Below are positions 35,201 to 50,200 of a DNA stretch of 64,000 nucleotides, piece by piece. The notes under the pieces are model-generated. The model ran no database searches. It was not told the origin of the DNA and worked only from the letters and a program-made list of their open reading frames with translations. The position numbers were made by a program, and so were the translations under genes. This stretch comes from Amphiura filiformis (taxonomy: Eukaryota; Echinodermata; Ophiuroidea; Amphilepidida; Amphiuridae). The stretch lies in contig NC_092636.1 of NCBI RefSeq assembly GCF_039555335.1, forward strand, positions 52,755,706 to 52,819,705, in the 5' to 3' direction. Within the stretch, counting starts at the first letter, position 1. Each line of letters opens with the position of its first letter.

Positions 35201-38200
35201 AAAAATGTTAATATTGATTAATATCAATACCGTATTACAACCGCGGGCGTAACATGCATGGGCGCTAGTAAAAATTCCAATTTTCTATGCTTTACCTCAC
35301 TTGTTCAGCTCAAAATTAAAAGGGGACATACCCGACAGTAAGAGTTAACATTTTATGGAAAATAAATACTAATCTATTTTTACAGAAATATTATAATATG
35401 GCTTTAATTGCTTCAGTACTTTGGAATCTAAAGCAAAAATGAGCATTACAATGACCCATAGATCGAGCAAGCACATGAATTTCAGGTTGGAACACCACCT
35501 AATACCTTGTTCAACCTTGCGAAAATTATTGTTTTGCTACTCCACTCGCTAAAGATGTCCCAACTTACAATTGTGTAGATCCCAAAAGCATGTTTCAACA
35601 ACTAAAAGTTCCAACTTGGTTGTGAAATAAAAATGGCTGACTTATTTCACTTGTTTGATCCCCCCTTGTATTGAACCCTGAGTCTTCCTACCTGTTGTAT
35701 CTCCCTTTCTTGTAAGACAGCTTGTTCACTGAGTCTCCTCAATTCTGATTCTTTGCTCATCACTTCTAGTTTCACCGATGACACTTCTCCATTCTTCTGT
35801 GAAGCTTCGCTTTCCCATCGTTGAGCCTCTGTGGTGGCGCTACGATAATTTTCTAGCAGGTCACGATTTTCTCTTTCCTAAAAGATAATCCATAAGTTCC
35901 ATTATAGTTGATAGCAACATTATTCACACTCTTAATTAATCAAATGCCCCTCTGAGACCTGAGCTATAATATTCCATCAGTTTCCAATGCTTTACTGTGA
36001 TTATGGACAAGACTGCCACATCAAATTGCAACATATCGTTATGAATTCGGCAGATGGCCTAATCCGGATTCGGCTTTTGGTAAATTCATTTTATGCATGC
36101 ATTACTTTTGAATTTGAGAACAAGGGATCAATACTTAACCCATAGAGGGCAGCATTATCGACTTTTTAACGGTTATCGTCGTTGACCGTATCTGCGATGC
36201 ACCGTTAGCTAACCATGTATACCGCCTCTTATTGATCCCTTGTTCTCAAATTCAAAAGTAATGCATGCGTAAAATGAATTTACCAAAAGACGAATCCGGC
36301 TTCGGCCGTCTGCCGAATTCATAACGATATGATCCATCTTATTTGTAACTTTTTGTAAAAGGTCATAAACCTACAGATTCATTTCAACAGGATCTAATTA
36401 ATGTTGCATAAATTTGGTATAAGCTATGAAAAGTTTGAGAAAAGTTATGGGTGTAATGCCAAAAAAAACATGTTTGTTTCCTATAGCAGGTCAAAAAAGT
36501 CAAATGCAAAATGTGTTTTTTTATTTTTTATTTTTTTATAATCCATGTTAAAAAATACACCTTTTGCTGCAAATTGGAATGGGAATTTACAGGGGGTCTC
36601 TCCGACACACACAAAATCATATTTCTTCATATTCAAGAATATTTATGATCCCCTTTCACCCTGCAGATTAAAAAAGGTATTTAAAAAAATGTGTGATGTT
36701 TTCTCCAGTAATTTTTCACTACACTACTCGTTTGTTGTGTGATGTGTAAATGTTTACTCCAGTATTTTGTATTATTTTTGTGATTTTTTCCGCTTTTTTT
36801 TTTTGTTTTTCTTTGTAAGTGAAAAAAAAATTCTAATGCATAAAATAAGCCGTCAAAATCGTAATGCGCGCTCTACAGGAAACAAACTTTTTTTTTTTTG
36901 GCCTAAGATGGCCTTTTATATTTACTTTGGTTTGCTCCTAATCATGGACAACACATTTTATTTATCATTACATAGACAACAATTCTCATTCTTTTAGGAC
37001 TGCACTGACTAGGAACAACATAAAAGTGCAATTGAGGCTACATCCATTGAGGGGATACTATAAAAATGTCCCTAATTTACCCATTACAAACCAAATGTGA
37101 CCTGCTCTCACAAAAGTTGACAAAATAACTTTCCAAGATATTCCAAATTTGAAAAGCTTTCAAAACATGTTAGGATGGCTCCTTGCTTTGGTCTTCAAAA
37201 TCAACATTTCCTCTAGAATTTCTTTTGTTTTCTACTGAATTTTGTCATGTTAATGGACTATATCTTTTTGCTCATTTTGTATGAGCAGGTCACAAATGTG
37301 TCCAAGGTTAGAAAATGAAAGTTGTAACTTAAAAGTCCTCTGTTGGGGTTCAGTGAACATCAACAGTAAGAACTAGAAACATATCCATATACATGTGTAT
37401 GTGCTCAATATTACAAACAGTTACCTTCTGAGCTAGGAGATCCTCTATTCTGGATACCTCTACAATATATTCCTGTATTTGAGCTCTGTGTGTTTCCCTG
37501 TCTGTAATAGCTTCTTCTAACTCAGTGTTAACAGCCTATGGTATAATGTACAAAGCAAGTCATAACATTCAGTATCTTTAAAATATCAAATTCAACATTT
37601 AAGAATTGAACGGACAACAATCATATGAAGAGCTTATTTCCAAAACATGTTAAGTTCACAAACACATGTTTCTGATTTACCTGTGCGATATTGCAATGGG
37701 TTGTGATGCTATAGGTATTAATTATAGGTATAAAATTATTAAATGAGAACAATTGTCTGCATATTGTTATGCACCATTGTTATGGTAAATATTGGCTTGT
37801 TGATCACATGATGGTATAACTCATTGTTGCTAATGTCAAACTTGTCAAAGTAATTGTGATTGTATCACACAAGTAAATGAGAAACATGTGGTTGTGGACT
37901 TAACATGGTTTGGAAATAAGCTCTTCATATACAGGTGATGTAATAATAGAGGCCCTGCATGCTTTTATCGATTGGCTCCAAACAAATGATTTGAACCGGT
38001 GTTCTTCACCGTAATCATAGCGCAGTGCAGTCCATTCAATCAAATGTTGTTATCAACCTATTTGATCGTAGTGCATTTTTTCATATGTGTGTGAGACAAA
38101 CTGTCACGGTAGATTGCAATGCTTTTGTTGAATGCATTTGAGTAGTCCGCCATATTTATGGTATGATACGTCATATGCACAACCTCTATATCAAATGCAT

Positions 38201-41200
38201 CATTATACAGCAAGCTGTCATTTGTGAATATGCTGGTTTCACTCAATCTTGTTTGATTCCTTGAAGGAAAGATTTCTTTTGTTTGCTAAGCAACTTATAA
38301 CTTCACACATTGTGAAGTAATCAGAGGCATGACCAAGGGTTCTTTTAAGTAGTTATGATTAAAAAAATACAATAAACACATAAGAAATGAAAAAGTTTGT
38401 AACTTTGCAAACAAATATACCAAGGATGTAAGGATTTCAAAATAAGTAAGCATAAGTACTGAACAAGTTTACAGAAATAGTAATACCTCAATTTTTGTCT
38501 TTGGTCTGAGTGAATCAGATCATGTCACAACTGTTCTTGATATCTCTTGACACCTGCTCTGCAAGACATACATCTTTACTATAGCTGTGAGTGTGCGCTT
38601 GTCTCAATTAACTCTTACCTGGTTTTCTCTTGTCATTGTAGCAAGGTCTTCCTGTAGTCGCCTGTTTTCTCTTAGACATGCATCTCTATCTCTAGTTATC
38701 TCTGTCAGTTCCTCTCTAGTGGAATCAAGTTGCCTTCGCAAACTCTTTACTTCTCTATCTTTAGATCCCAGCTCATCACTCACTCTCCTATAAACCATAC
38801 AACATAGATATTTTTGTCATAATTCTTTTCAATTCCCAAGGTATTACCTGTCTCGGCTGGTTCTATTATCAGTTCGACCATGCGCCATTGTGTTCCATTT
38901 GTCTTCTTCCAAAACAAATCTTTCAAAACTTACTAAAATCTTGCTTCTAATTGATCAATAGCAGATGAATGCAAAAAAATATTATGCTCTCTAGCCCTGA
39001 AAAACTAATCCTTACCCCTTAACTTATCATAATGCTAATTTCAACATTAACCCAAAACCTAAATCAAATTTGTTTTCAAAATTATAGGTTGTTTCAATGC
39101 TTTTCAGTTTTAACTACCATCATTTTGCAGTATGCATGAGTTGACATGTGCCATCATCGGCAGGCAATTTGTCAGCAATGCCAATATTTCATTGCCCGTC
39201 AGTATGCACATTGCACAAGTATCATGTTTTGTTCAGGATCTACACCTTTAAAACTCCTGCCATATCACAATAAGGCCACTGAACAGTGTAGTGGTCATAT
39301 GCAAGTCCCTCAAGCATTTTCATAGACATGTCCCTTGTATTTGTTGATAAACATTGATGCCAACTCATCTATAATTTGGTCATTATATGACACATTTCTG
39401 ATGGGCTTTAAATCAATGCAACCTCATAAAATGCTCTATTTCAGAATTTTAAACTTTCAACTTGTCCTTCCTATGCTCTACAAAGTCACAAGTCTTCAAC
39501 ACTTACTCTAATCTTGCTTCTAAGCTATCAATAGTAGTCCTATGGTCTCCTAGTGATCTTCCTCTATCAGACAATTCTCTCTCAAGAGCTACAACTCTTT
39601 CAGTCTTTTCATCAACTGCCATCTGTAAGCTGTCTTTCTCCCGGTCTAAGGCACTAATGGTACCTCGTAATTGGCGCTTACTTCATCTCGTAGACTAGAG
39701 TTGTTGGAATTTATGTCAGCTGTGGACAAAACATATTAGTAGCATCAGCATCAGTGTTTTCAAATAAGCAGACCATAGAAATAATTTTGTCTTTCTGGGA
39801 ACTTATGAGCAAAAAGATCAGAAATTTTCTGCAACAAAAAGGCTGGGATTTTCGGGTTATTTTATGCCCAGGTACCCTATGTAATTTACGGGTGGGTACC
39901 TGGCAGTATCACCAGGGCTCAAGTAAAGGTGGAGTGCAAACTGTGCAATTAGAAAGTTTTATAAATAGTCTCCAAACAGACGTGTGCAAGTATCAATGAT
40001 ATTTAGTGAAAATATATACCTAAAAGATATTTAATGTCAACAATAGTTTTGTTTGACATTGAACTCTGGTCTCTTGTAATTGGACTTTGTGGCTAGGGAC
40101 CAAGTTTATCAACTCATTGATGCCACTGAACTTTTCAGGCAAACTGATCAGTACCCAAGTAGAAGTAACAAATCACAATACCGTACAGGTAATCCTAAAC
40201 CATACCTATTCTATCTTCCAGTCTCATATTTCTTTCTTCTGTGGCCTGCAACTCTCCTGCTTTCTTTGTGAGTCTTCTTTGATGTTCTTCAGCTGACTGT
40301 TCAGCTTGTTCAGCTAACAACCTGCAATTACAAAGATAATAGATAAATACACAGTCCATTTAATTCTGCTGAATACAACTATAAGCAAACCACTGAGCTG
40401 TTGAAACACATTCAAAATGTGACAAACAATATTTTTGGCATTTAAATAAAGAAGATAAACAACTTCTAATTATATATTTCAGGGTCATTGAAAAGATTTA
40501 CTATACTATGCACTATATAATGTAAGCATGTCCACATTTCAGCCGACAGACTGGTGTGCACACGGAAGAGTGTGGAAATGTGAAAGTGCTTTCTAACTAT
40601 TCAAACATTTCTCTTTTTCCCAAATTGCCTGCATATTCCAAAGTAGATGTGAAATGTAGAAATATAATAATGTACAAGCAAGCAATATGAGTTAAATATC
40701 ATCTTTTATCAACTTCCTACTTTACAGATTATATATTATAATATTTTGATGAAAATGAATCACATTTTAACAAGCTTCAAAATAAGCAGGCACACAGGAG
40801 CTATTTACCCACTGCTCATAACATTTTGGCTCCTGGTCCACACCAAAATCATATTAACCAGGCTCTACATTTTTTTTCCAAATAAGAGCCTGGTAGTCAA
40901 AGCAGGTTTTGTATTTAATGTGTACAATTGAAATTTAAATGACTCTTAGCTCTTTAAAAATGGCTCATGGTTCACCAGATAATCATAGGACTAGGAGCTG
41001 TTTTTTCCAAATGTGTGGCTCCTGGTCCAGATCTGCTTATTTTGAGGCTTGCATTTTAATCAATAATATCCGAGATATATACAGTTACAGACAGTGTCTG
41101 TGAAACAAAGAACCAATATTAAATTTGACCATTTATATCTCAATATTTAAATTTCAGAATGTTCAACCCATTTGCTTTGTCACACAACAATAATTGTCCG

Positions 41201-44200
41201 TACTACAGAGTGATTTGTAATGGAGCGTTATAAAATTGGTCAGTATTCCACTGTTTCTTCATGTATAGAAAGTAATTACTTTCATCGTCATAAATCTGAA
41301 AAAAAGAGGCGAGGGACGATTTTGGTACAATTGACCGATGACCCAATCTGGAAATGAGTATTATCAACATCGCTTACTGTCAAGTTATGAATACAAAATA
41401 TAAAATATCGGTAGCACAACTATAGACAATATTAGACATTTTGATGTCATCCTCGTATTTCTTTACCTCATCTGTGTGGCTGTTGCCCTCTGTTGTGATG
41501 CATCTTCATTAGCTTTTCCTATGTTCATATTCTGTGATTTGACCTGGTCCTCTAGTGTTGCTATCATACCCTGTACATTGGCCAGGCGGGAATGTAAACT
41601 TGTCCTCTCATTTTCTACCTACAAATGACACACAGATCAAAGTTAAGATCAAAATCAAGAGTTGTTTAATAGTCTTTTGGTTAAGAGTCTGCCATGTTTG
41701 CATGTTGCTCATGGAGGACAAAATAGTGTAACTCTTGATCATTTTGCCATGCACCTGCCAAACTTTGTTTTAAAGTACAAGGTTGTTTGCATTCTGTAAT
41801 GCCTGTTACCACTAATGCATGCTAAGCTCTACATGCGCAAACATCTGTAACACTCACACTTAAAGTGAAAGCCCCACTTTTGGTTCTAGTTCCTTAGGGA
41901 ATTAATCAAGGTTAAAATTTATCCATGTAAATTCTGTTCTGCCTGTCATCAAAGTAACAGGTCTAAGTCAGTTCTTCTGTGGCAAACTGGCCAAGTGGAG
42001 CTTCCTGTTTAAAGCCGCCAATTATGGTTCAATTTCTGAATTTAGCTGATAAATTCTGGAAGTACACAATTTTCCCCACTCAGAGTCAAACCAATAGCCG
42101 ATTTACCATACTGCGATGCATGGGTCTATTCTGAGTTGGTACTCTTTGGGTCTAATCTCTTTGGCAAATACTGAACACAAGTTTATGGCTTAAGCTAGGT
42201 GATCGTTGCGTAATGCGTGACTAGCGTACGCTTATGTGAATTTATGCAAGAGTGAGTTGGGACTTTATTGACTCGCGCAGTAACAAAAGCCGAATAATTT
42301 CCACCTTATATAAACCGAATAAACTTAAAGAGTATGGACAAATAGCCCTTCTACACGTGTATATGGCCCACAGAATTAGGTAAGCGCACATGATTTGTGA
42401 AATCCAAGATGGTGTTACTCTCAACTTCAGACGAGACAGACTATACCTATAGCTACCAAGAATATTTTCCTCTATTTGGGGATCTAGGTACAATATTCTA
42501 ATGCATGACAGTGACAGCATGATAATTGTTGATGTATTGCTATCACTGCAATCTGCTGTAAGTAGTAGGCATTCTTATCTATTTGGCTCCTTTCTAATTA
42601 ATAGGTTACACTACAATGAAACTGTAATTGGGCTACAAATCTGACTTTGTTTTATATGAAGTATTTTACACAATTCTTTATAACTTACTGTTTGTAAAGT
42701 AATTTCTAAATCCTCTACTCTCTGTTGTAACCTGGCTTTGTCTGTTAGATGTGTATCAGTACCAATCTATGAAAATAAACAGCAAAATGATTTTGTTTAT
42801 CAATACATATACTATGAAATGCAGATGTATAACTTCCTGACCAGTAAGCTTAATTGTTCAATTGACCTGTATTTAATGGGTGCGGGTGAACTACAATTGC
42901 TTGCAGAGAAACACAACACTTGTTTAACTTTCATGCCTACATATTATATACACAGTATAAACATGGTCGGAAGTGGGGAACCAATCTTAACCAAGCTGCA
43001 TAGTATTGTGTGATCCTGGCGTTACTCATTCTCTTTACATATTAAACAGGGCATATACATCGGCCAGTGGCGTTCTTCTATGACAGCAACTATAAACAGT
43101 CTCTCAAAGGCCATTGGACATCATGGCCTCAGCTTCTTATCACTGCACATCAAGAAAAGTGCATGTCTGTCATATAATCAACAATGTCACAAGTCTCATC
43201 TATTACTAGATGAACAATGTATAATAGTCCACTTGGCTTCCTGATGGCAGTTATGTCAGTACTTTGTTACAGTTACTTAGCGCATATAAGCACACAATTT
43301 AATATTGTCCACTGGAGGATGCACTGATGTGACTGCAGATGTACTAAGAAATGTCAGCAATCCAAGAATATCTCTGATATCAACCTGTGCAAGATATGTC
43401 TCTGGATGCAGCTGTCAAGTAACCACAAATGAATTCTTTTTTATTGCCTCCTTTTTTGGTGGAAATAAATCAGATCATGTACTGACCTTTAACCTTTCTC
43501 TTAGACTGTCTCTCTCAGTAGTCATTCGCCGCAGGTCAGCCATGGCTTCATCTCTCTCTGATTCTACTCTTCTAAGTATGGACTGTGCAGCTACTGAAGA
43601 TCTCTTAGATTTGGGCGATTTCAACATTTCTTCTCGCAATCTATGAAGTTCATCATTAGCCTATAAATATATACGATCACATATTCAAATGGATCGTAAG
43701 TATTCAAACAGATAAAATGACTAACTACATGGTTAAAATTTCATTGCATGTTGCAAAAATCGGTTTTGAATCTTGCCAGATATATTATGCTAACCACTGG
43801 ATTCTCCTGGCTTTGTGTCACATGAGCATGTTGGTTGAAATAAAAACAGGAATGAGAATTTCATTTTAAGATCCAATAGATAATAGACAAACAGCAGGGA
43901 ATGTATATCATACATCTAAAGTACTCTTTTGGAGGGAGAGGGAGCAGGAGAAGGGAGAAGGTGATGTTAGAGCTTTTTGAAAGCATGCAATTTGCACCTT
44001 GTTCTACAATTTTACAGTTTGCGCTACAAAAAAAGGGAAAAAAATAAGAAAAAAATATGAAATTAGATCCTGTCCAGTAGAGTAATTTTTATAGGAATAA
44101 ATAGGTATAATCTGTTAGGTGTTAGCACCAAGAATAAATCCACAATTTTTGAATTGGGCATTTGCTATCACAACAGAGGATTTAAAAGAAAATGACTGTC

Positions 44201-47200
44201 ACTTTGGTAGCATACCAAACTCTGTAACTTATCTCATCCTTTTGAATTGTATATAACATGTACTAGTCGCCGGCAGAGATAAACTGGGAATGTTGCTGCT
44301 AACGTCAGGGCAGATGTGTGCCGTGATTGGTTGCTGACCTGTGCAGTAAGGCACAGTTTGTCTGATTGACAAGATGTCGGTTGCAACATTCCGAGTTTAA
44401 CTCTGCCGCTAACAACTATAAAAAGTACTACATGGAAAAACAGTGGCATGATCGACGGGAATTATAAAAAAAATTATGTTTATTTATAAAAAATACATAG
44501 ATTGAGAGTGTCTCACCTGCTCATATAACATGCTGACTTTGTCTCTTTCTGTTGTTAGCACCTTGACATTACTCTGTATCTATAACACAAGACCACACAA
44601 GAATCACTGTCACTATACTCATATTACAGGAGGAAGAGAAGCTGCCTTAGAAGGCTAGGATCTACCTACAATGTTTGAATGTCTGCTTGAAGGAAAAGGG
44701 ATTGTAATAGAAAAAGTAATAGTACTAGTAATAAAGCTATGGGAACTTTGCTATATTGCTTTGTCTTGCATGGTGACAGAACAAGTGAGCCTTACGCACT
44801 GAACAATCTTGTGCAAAATACTGTACAATGTTAAGACATGGGCACTGCCTTTGGCCCATTATCAGTTTGCATCACATTCAGAACATACTAATCAGAACTT
44901 TACTTAACATCTGCTAACACTTAAATTTGGTGTTGAATGACTATTAGTCCACTCAAATGGCACAAGTACCCATTTATGGAGCGGGTAACAATTCCTGATG
45001 AATTTGATTTATCCAAATGTCAATGTTCAGCCCAGACACTTTTAAGTAATATTAGACAAGCACTAAAACTAAAATAACAAGCTTTTTTTTCTTGAGTGAG
45101 TTTTGTAGATTTTCAAAGGGAATATTTGTTTTCTGATTCAAATGTACTTACTTCAGCCACATGTCTTTCAAATTTATCAAGCATTGACTGCAGTTCATCC
45201 CTTTCTCTTCTTAATGCAAACACTTCAGTTTCATCAGACACGGTCTGTGAAGAAAAATATCAATGCATAAGAAAACAAAACCTATGAGTTTAATTTACTA
45301 TATTATCCAGCACAGGTTAAAAAGAGTAATAAAAAAAATTGTTTTATTGGAAGTCTCAATATGTTGTAAAAAAACAGAGGGCATCGACATGTTTGTGTAC
45401 AAATGAGAATTTGACTACTTTCTTCAAAATTACCATTTCATATGCAGTGGATTCAAACTCAGCACCCTAAAATAGACCTATAACACCTCTCAGACCTAAT
45501 GAGATAATTTAATAGACAGTTCCCTACTAAAATTTGAGTTGGGGGGGGGGGGAAGGGTAAAACCCTCAATCTGCATTTCTTAAAATCTTTGCAAGCTTTG
45601 AAATATACATTCTTTTTTGCCATATCATGTCACATTCAACAACCCATTTAATATCCTTTATTGTAAATCAGTTGAAGAGTTGCAAGATTTTGGACTTTTG
45701 ACTCATACAAACATTCTTACCATACTTTTCATGTGACTAGTTATACTCTTAGCTGGACTGTAGCTGGTCTTAGCTCGTAAGACATCATACTCCTTCTTGT
45801 AGAAATTCCTCTCATCTTCTATTACCCTGATGATGGTTTCATAATGTGCTGCAGACTATACAAAATAAAAATACAATGTTTGAATGTATTATTTATCTTG
45901 CTGAGGTGTACAAAATACATTTGAAAATAAACATTTGGTGTACAATTAGCCATCTGTGTAAAGACAGTCCATAGGGAGTGCATGGATTTCATATGGAATA
46001 GCCCATTTGGTGTGGGATGAGGATTGTGATGCACTTTGTGTCTGCCTTTCCTGGTGTATGGTGTCAAAGTCAAACTTTCAAGTGATTGTTGCCCAATTTA
46101 ATTTTGAAATAAATCTAATTTATCAACGCTTTATTCAACAATTTATAACTAAGTACTGAAATGTTTGCTACAGAACTGCATTCAATTATGCAGACATAGA
46201 AAAAAATAACCCAACCCATTCCATTGCAGGACTCCCTGACCCAGACCGGATCAACCACTTGACTTTAACCTACAGTGCACATATGATTCTTAATCTTACC
46301 TTTGTTTTGGTGGAAGATCTTGAAGGACTTGAACTTCTGCTACTCCTTGCAGGACTTGATGGGGTTGAATTGGAAATCAAAGCCTTATTCTTCATGATTT
46401 TATTTAAGACTTCCACCTCACCCTTGTAATAGTCTCTTTCATCTTCTAATGTCTTGACATACGAGTCTAGTTTACTTGGTGATTTGGTCCTCTTTGTCTT
46501 GCTTTGTTTGGTGCGCAGTCTTTCTAGTTCAAGTACTAACTCTCTTTCTGTGTTCAAAAGTATTGAATTGTGTAAACAGATTAAAAGATTACCTTTACTG
46601 TACGTCTTCTTTCCTGATGAAAATGCTAAGAATGTCTTCCCTGACAAGTATTTATTTTACCAAAAGAAAAAGGTAAATACTACAAGCCTGATACCATGTG
46701 TACAGGTAGATATCTTTCTTAACCTCTCAGAAAGCACATTACAACAAAAAGTTGTAGGAAAACCAAACTCCTCAGTCCAAAGTAGTGATCAGCTTAGCAA
46801 CATCTTATTCTGATGCACTGAGTGTTTGCAAGTTTGAGTCTCTCTCTGACAGGAAGACAGATCATTGTCTCAGGTCTGCCCAAGGGCTAATTCAAAACTA
46901 CCAGAACAAAAGATCTTCTTCCCCATGGCAGGGAGGAGTCTCGCAATCTTAAAGGAGTGATGATAAAGTATCCTGTCTTGTTACCAGGACTTTGTGCTTC
47001 AAAAATAGTTCCATCCCATAATGTATTCTTTTAAATGGCAAAAACATGTAGCATTTTTTCTTTCATATTTTGATATTGAAATTGATTATAGTCATTTTAA
47101 TTATGTGTGTGTAATTTATATATATTTATTTATAATGAAAGGATCTTTGTAAAGTACAATATTTACTTATCTGTATATGTTTATAAAATGCTTTTTCAAT

Positions 47201-50200
47201 GTATTTTGCTGTTTTTAAACTGTAATTGTAATACAATTCAGCCCCAGTGCTGCAAGTTGATGAAATTAATTAATATACAATATTTAATCTTTCAGGTTGT
47301 GTCTAGTCATTTCACAACAAAGCTTGAAGCTGGATTTCTGAAGGAACACTAACGTCTGTCTACACCTTGCAACAGACATTAGAGCGTTATCAAAGCATCC
47401 TCACTGAAGTAAGTCATGAAAACACTAAGTCATACACTAATAGACACAGACTGAAGAATATTGGGAGAGAGTTTATTTTTTGCAAGGTAACCCTGATAAC
47501 TCATGGTTAGTGTTCAAACCATTCCTTCAAGTACATGAAAACAACCCAGAAAGGACAAACAGAAGGGATTTCAAAAGATGAAGAGCCTAACAACATCTTT
47601 AAAGCTTGATCTTCTGTTACTTCTTGAATCCGGTAAGATATTTCATATCTACCAGGGGAAAGTACATTAACACTATATGTGGGCATTAAATGCATTCCTT
47701 ACAGCCTCTATCTCCTTATACATCTCATAGATTTTTGATAGTAGGGGACTCAGACATAAAAGGACAATGATGAAGAACATGAATAAGATACACATCCCTG
47801 AATCCTGAATGTTGGTAAGAGCATCCTATTCCACTCAGTGAAAGGGAGAAAGCTCACTCCCAATCACATGGCTACAGGCCTATACATCCTTAAGCCAACA
47901 AGAATTTGATAAGATTTTCTGCATGCTGCTAATACAGTAATTTCATACTACAATGTCTGCCATATCAACACCTCCATTGGGAAATACAACTTTCAAAGCT
48001 AATTGGATCATGGATGGTATGGTTATTCCAAGGAACATTGAATCTGGTAGATTTGTTCACTTCGCTGTGAACTATCTTGGTCACATGTAAGAAAAAGATA
48101 TCTGAGATGAAAGGGCACTTTGCATGTCATGAAAATTGTAGGTTTCCAGTATCATCCTCTCCAAAGTATGAGGTGCACCTCATCGTGGGAGTGATAAGGT
48201 CCTTCCATATGTTCCAGCAAAGTGCTCTCTCCTGAAGCCATCTTTGTTAAAAGGAATGCCCCATTGACATAAAGTTCATTGACAAACTTGATGAAGCTGC
48301 TTAAATACCAGAGAAGACAGTCAAATCTGATCAGTAATTACAAGAAATTGTGTGGGTGTCGTTTCGTGCACAATATTCTGACTTTGGCGCATCATGGACA
48401 GTATGTAACCAACAACTTCCAAATGCAAGTCACCTGTATCCACCAATGGCTATATGCCCATCGTCGACAGCCTTCCTAATGAATGTGATCCTTCAGTGCC
48501 ATAGAATGTTAGAGGTACACAGTACCAGGACATCTATATGGTAAATCCAAGGATTTGCTTGGATGGGCACTAATCATTCTGATTAGTGTCTTTTCACAAT
48601 TATTCACATCCTGTGACATCAATGCTTTTTTTATCAAGGCAGATGAAAGGGAAGTTATTTTTTGACTTTCAAAAAAGGAAACCACTAACTCTGGTTAGTT
48701 TCCGTTATGAGAACTTTTATTTCATACCTTCCATTTAGTGACTAAAATCCACTAAATGGAAGGTGTAAAATAGATCCCATGCACAAAACTAACCTAGTTA
48801 TTCAGGGGAAAACTTTGTAGCAGTTTGTGGAATAACGAGAGAAATTTTTAGCAGTTGGATCATGAACCTCTTGCAAAACATGTCCATTTAGACATCACAA
48901 GTTTAAATTAAATTCAATTATTTCCTGTCAGGTCTGCGCAAGGGACATTATGCTATCTTGCTTCAAATGTGCTACATAGTACAATTAGCCTTGATCAAGT
49001 CTTCCTCCTTACTTTTTCTCTATTCATGCTCTTCAATAGGACCCATGGTCGAAGTATATACTGGACTCCTTCAGATTTTTAGTCAGGTCAGAATTTTTGA
49101 GCTAGGGAGGAAGTATACCTTGTGGGCATGGTGTGCATTTTCCTCAAACACTACCCCTGCAGTGCACAGTATGCCTGGGGTAAAGTATGATAAGAAAGTC
49201 CACTATCTAGCAATTCAAATGTCAAATAGATTTTCACAAATTAAAGTTATGATGGTAAATAATTATTTTGAAAGAATAGGTAACTTCAAAACTTTGGAAA
49301 GAAATAAGAAATTTTTGGAAGATGTGGCAAAGCTTCCATGAATTTTACATTCACTAACTATGGACGCCAAAGGACTTGAAACAAGTCTAAGTACAATGGG
49401 CTATTCCATTCGAAATCTACAACCCCTGTATAAAAGATTAAGGTATTCTTCCAAAGGGGGGTGTATGGATTTCAACTGGAGTAGCCCAATGCACCTACCA
49501 TTAGCAGTTAATTTGTTGACTCTTTCACTCAGCTTCTTCTTATCTTCTTGGACTCTTACTAGGAGAAGCTGGACTCTTTCACTCTCTTGATTCTGATCTG
49601 CCATGTTACTCTGGAGATGCTTGATATCAGCAAGAAGGTTTTTTCTTTCCTGCAGCGGGAGAGCAAAGAAAAGTGTTAAATGTCTTCATAATTTGAGTAA
49701 ATGTTGACATGGATGAACCATGTGGAATATCAAATGCAGCTTTTTCATAGTTCTGCTCTGATTCCATTACCCACATGTCCCAAGGGTGTTTTGGTCGGAG
49801 GTGCCATATGTGTTGCCTGCCCTCCCCCACTGGAGGAGACACCCATGTTATAGTCTTTTGTAATACTTATGTTCGGGTTATTTAAGAGGAGAAAAGTTGG
49901 CTTCACATGCTTTTCCCTATGTTCTTTAATACCTAGCAGTTTGTCTTGCAAGTGCTATTTAGACTGTCCACAAACCATGCATTTACATTCAGTGTTTTTT
50001 ATTTACTTTTTTCATTTTTCAAATTTCCGGAGTCACTGTTTGAACATAAATGGTGCTTTATAGCATTAAAATCTTCAGGATGGTTTGATTGAAGGTACCC
50101 TATGTTCTGCCTGCCCCACCCTGCCCTACTGAAGGGGAGTAATCGCATCATTGGTTTAATTCATGTGATTTTTTTTGGTGCAATTGTGTCGATGCTGGCC

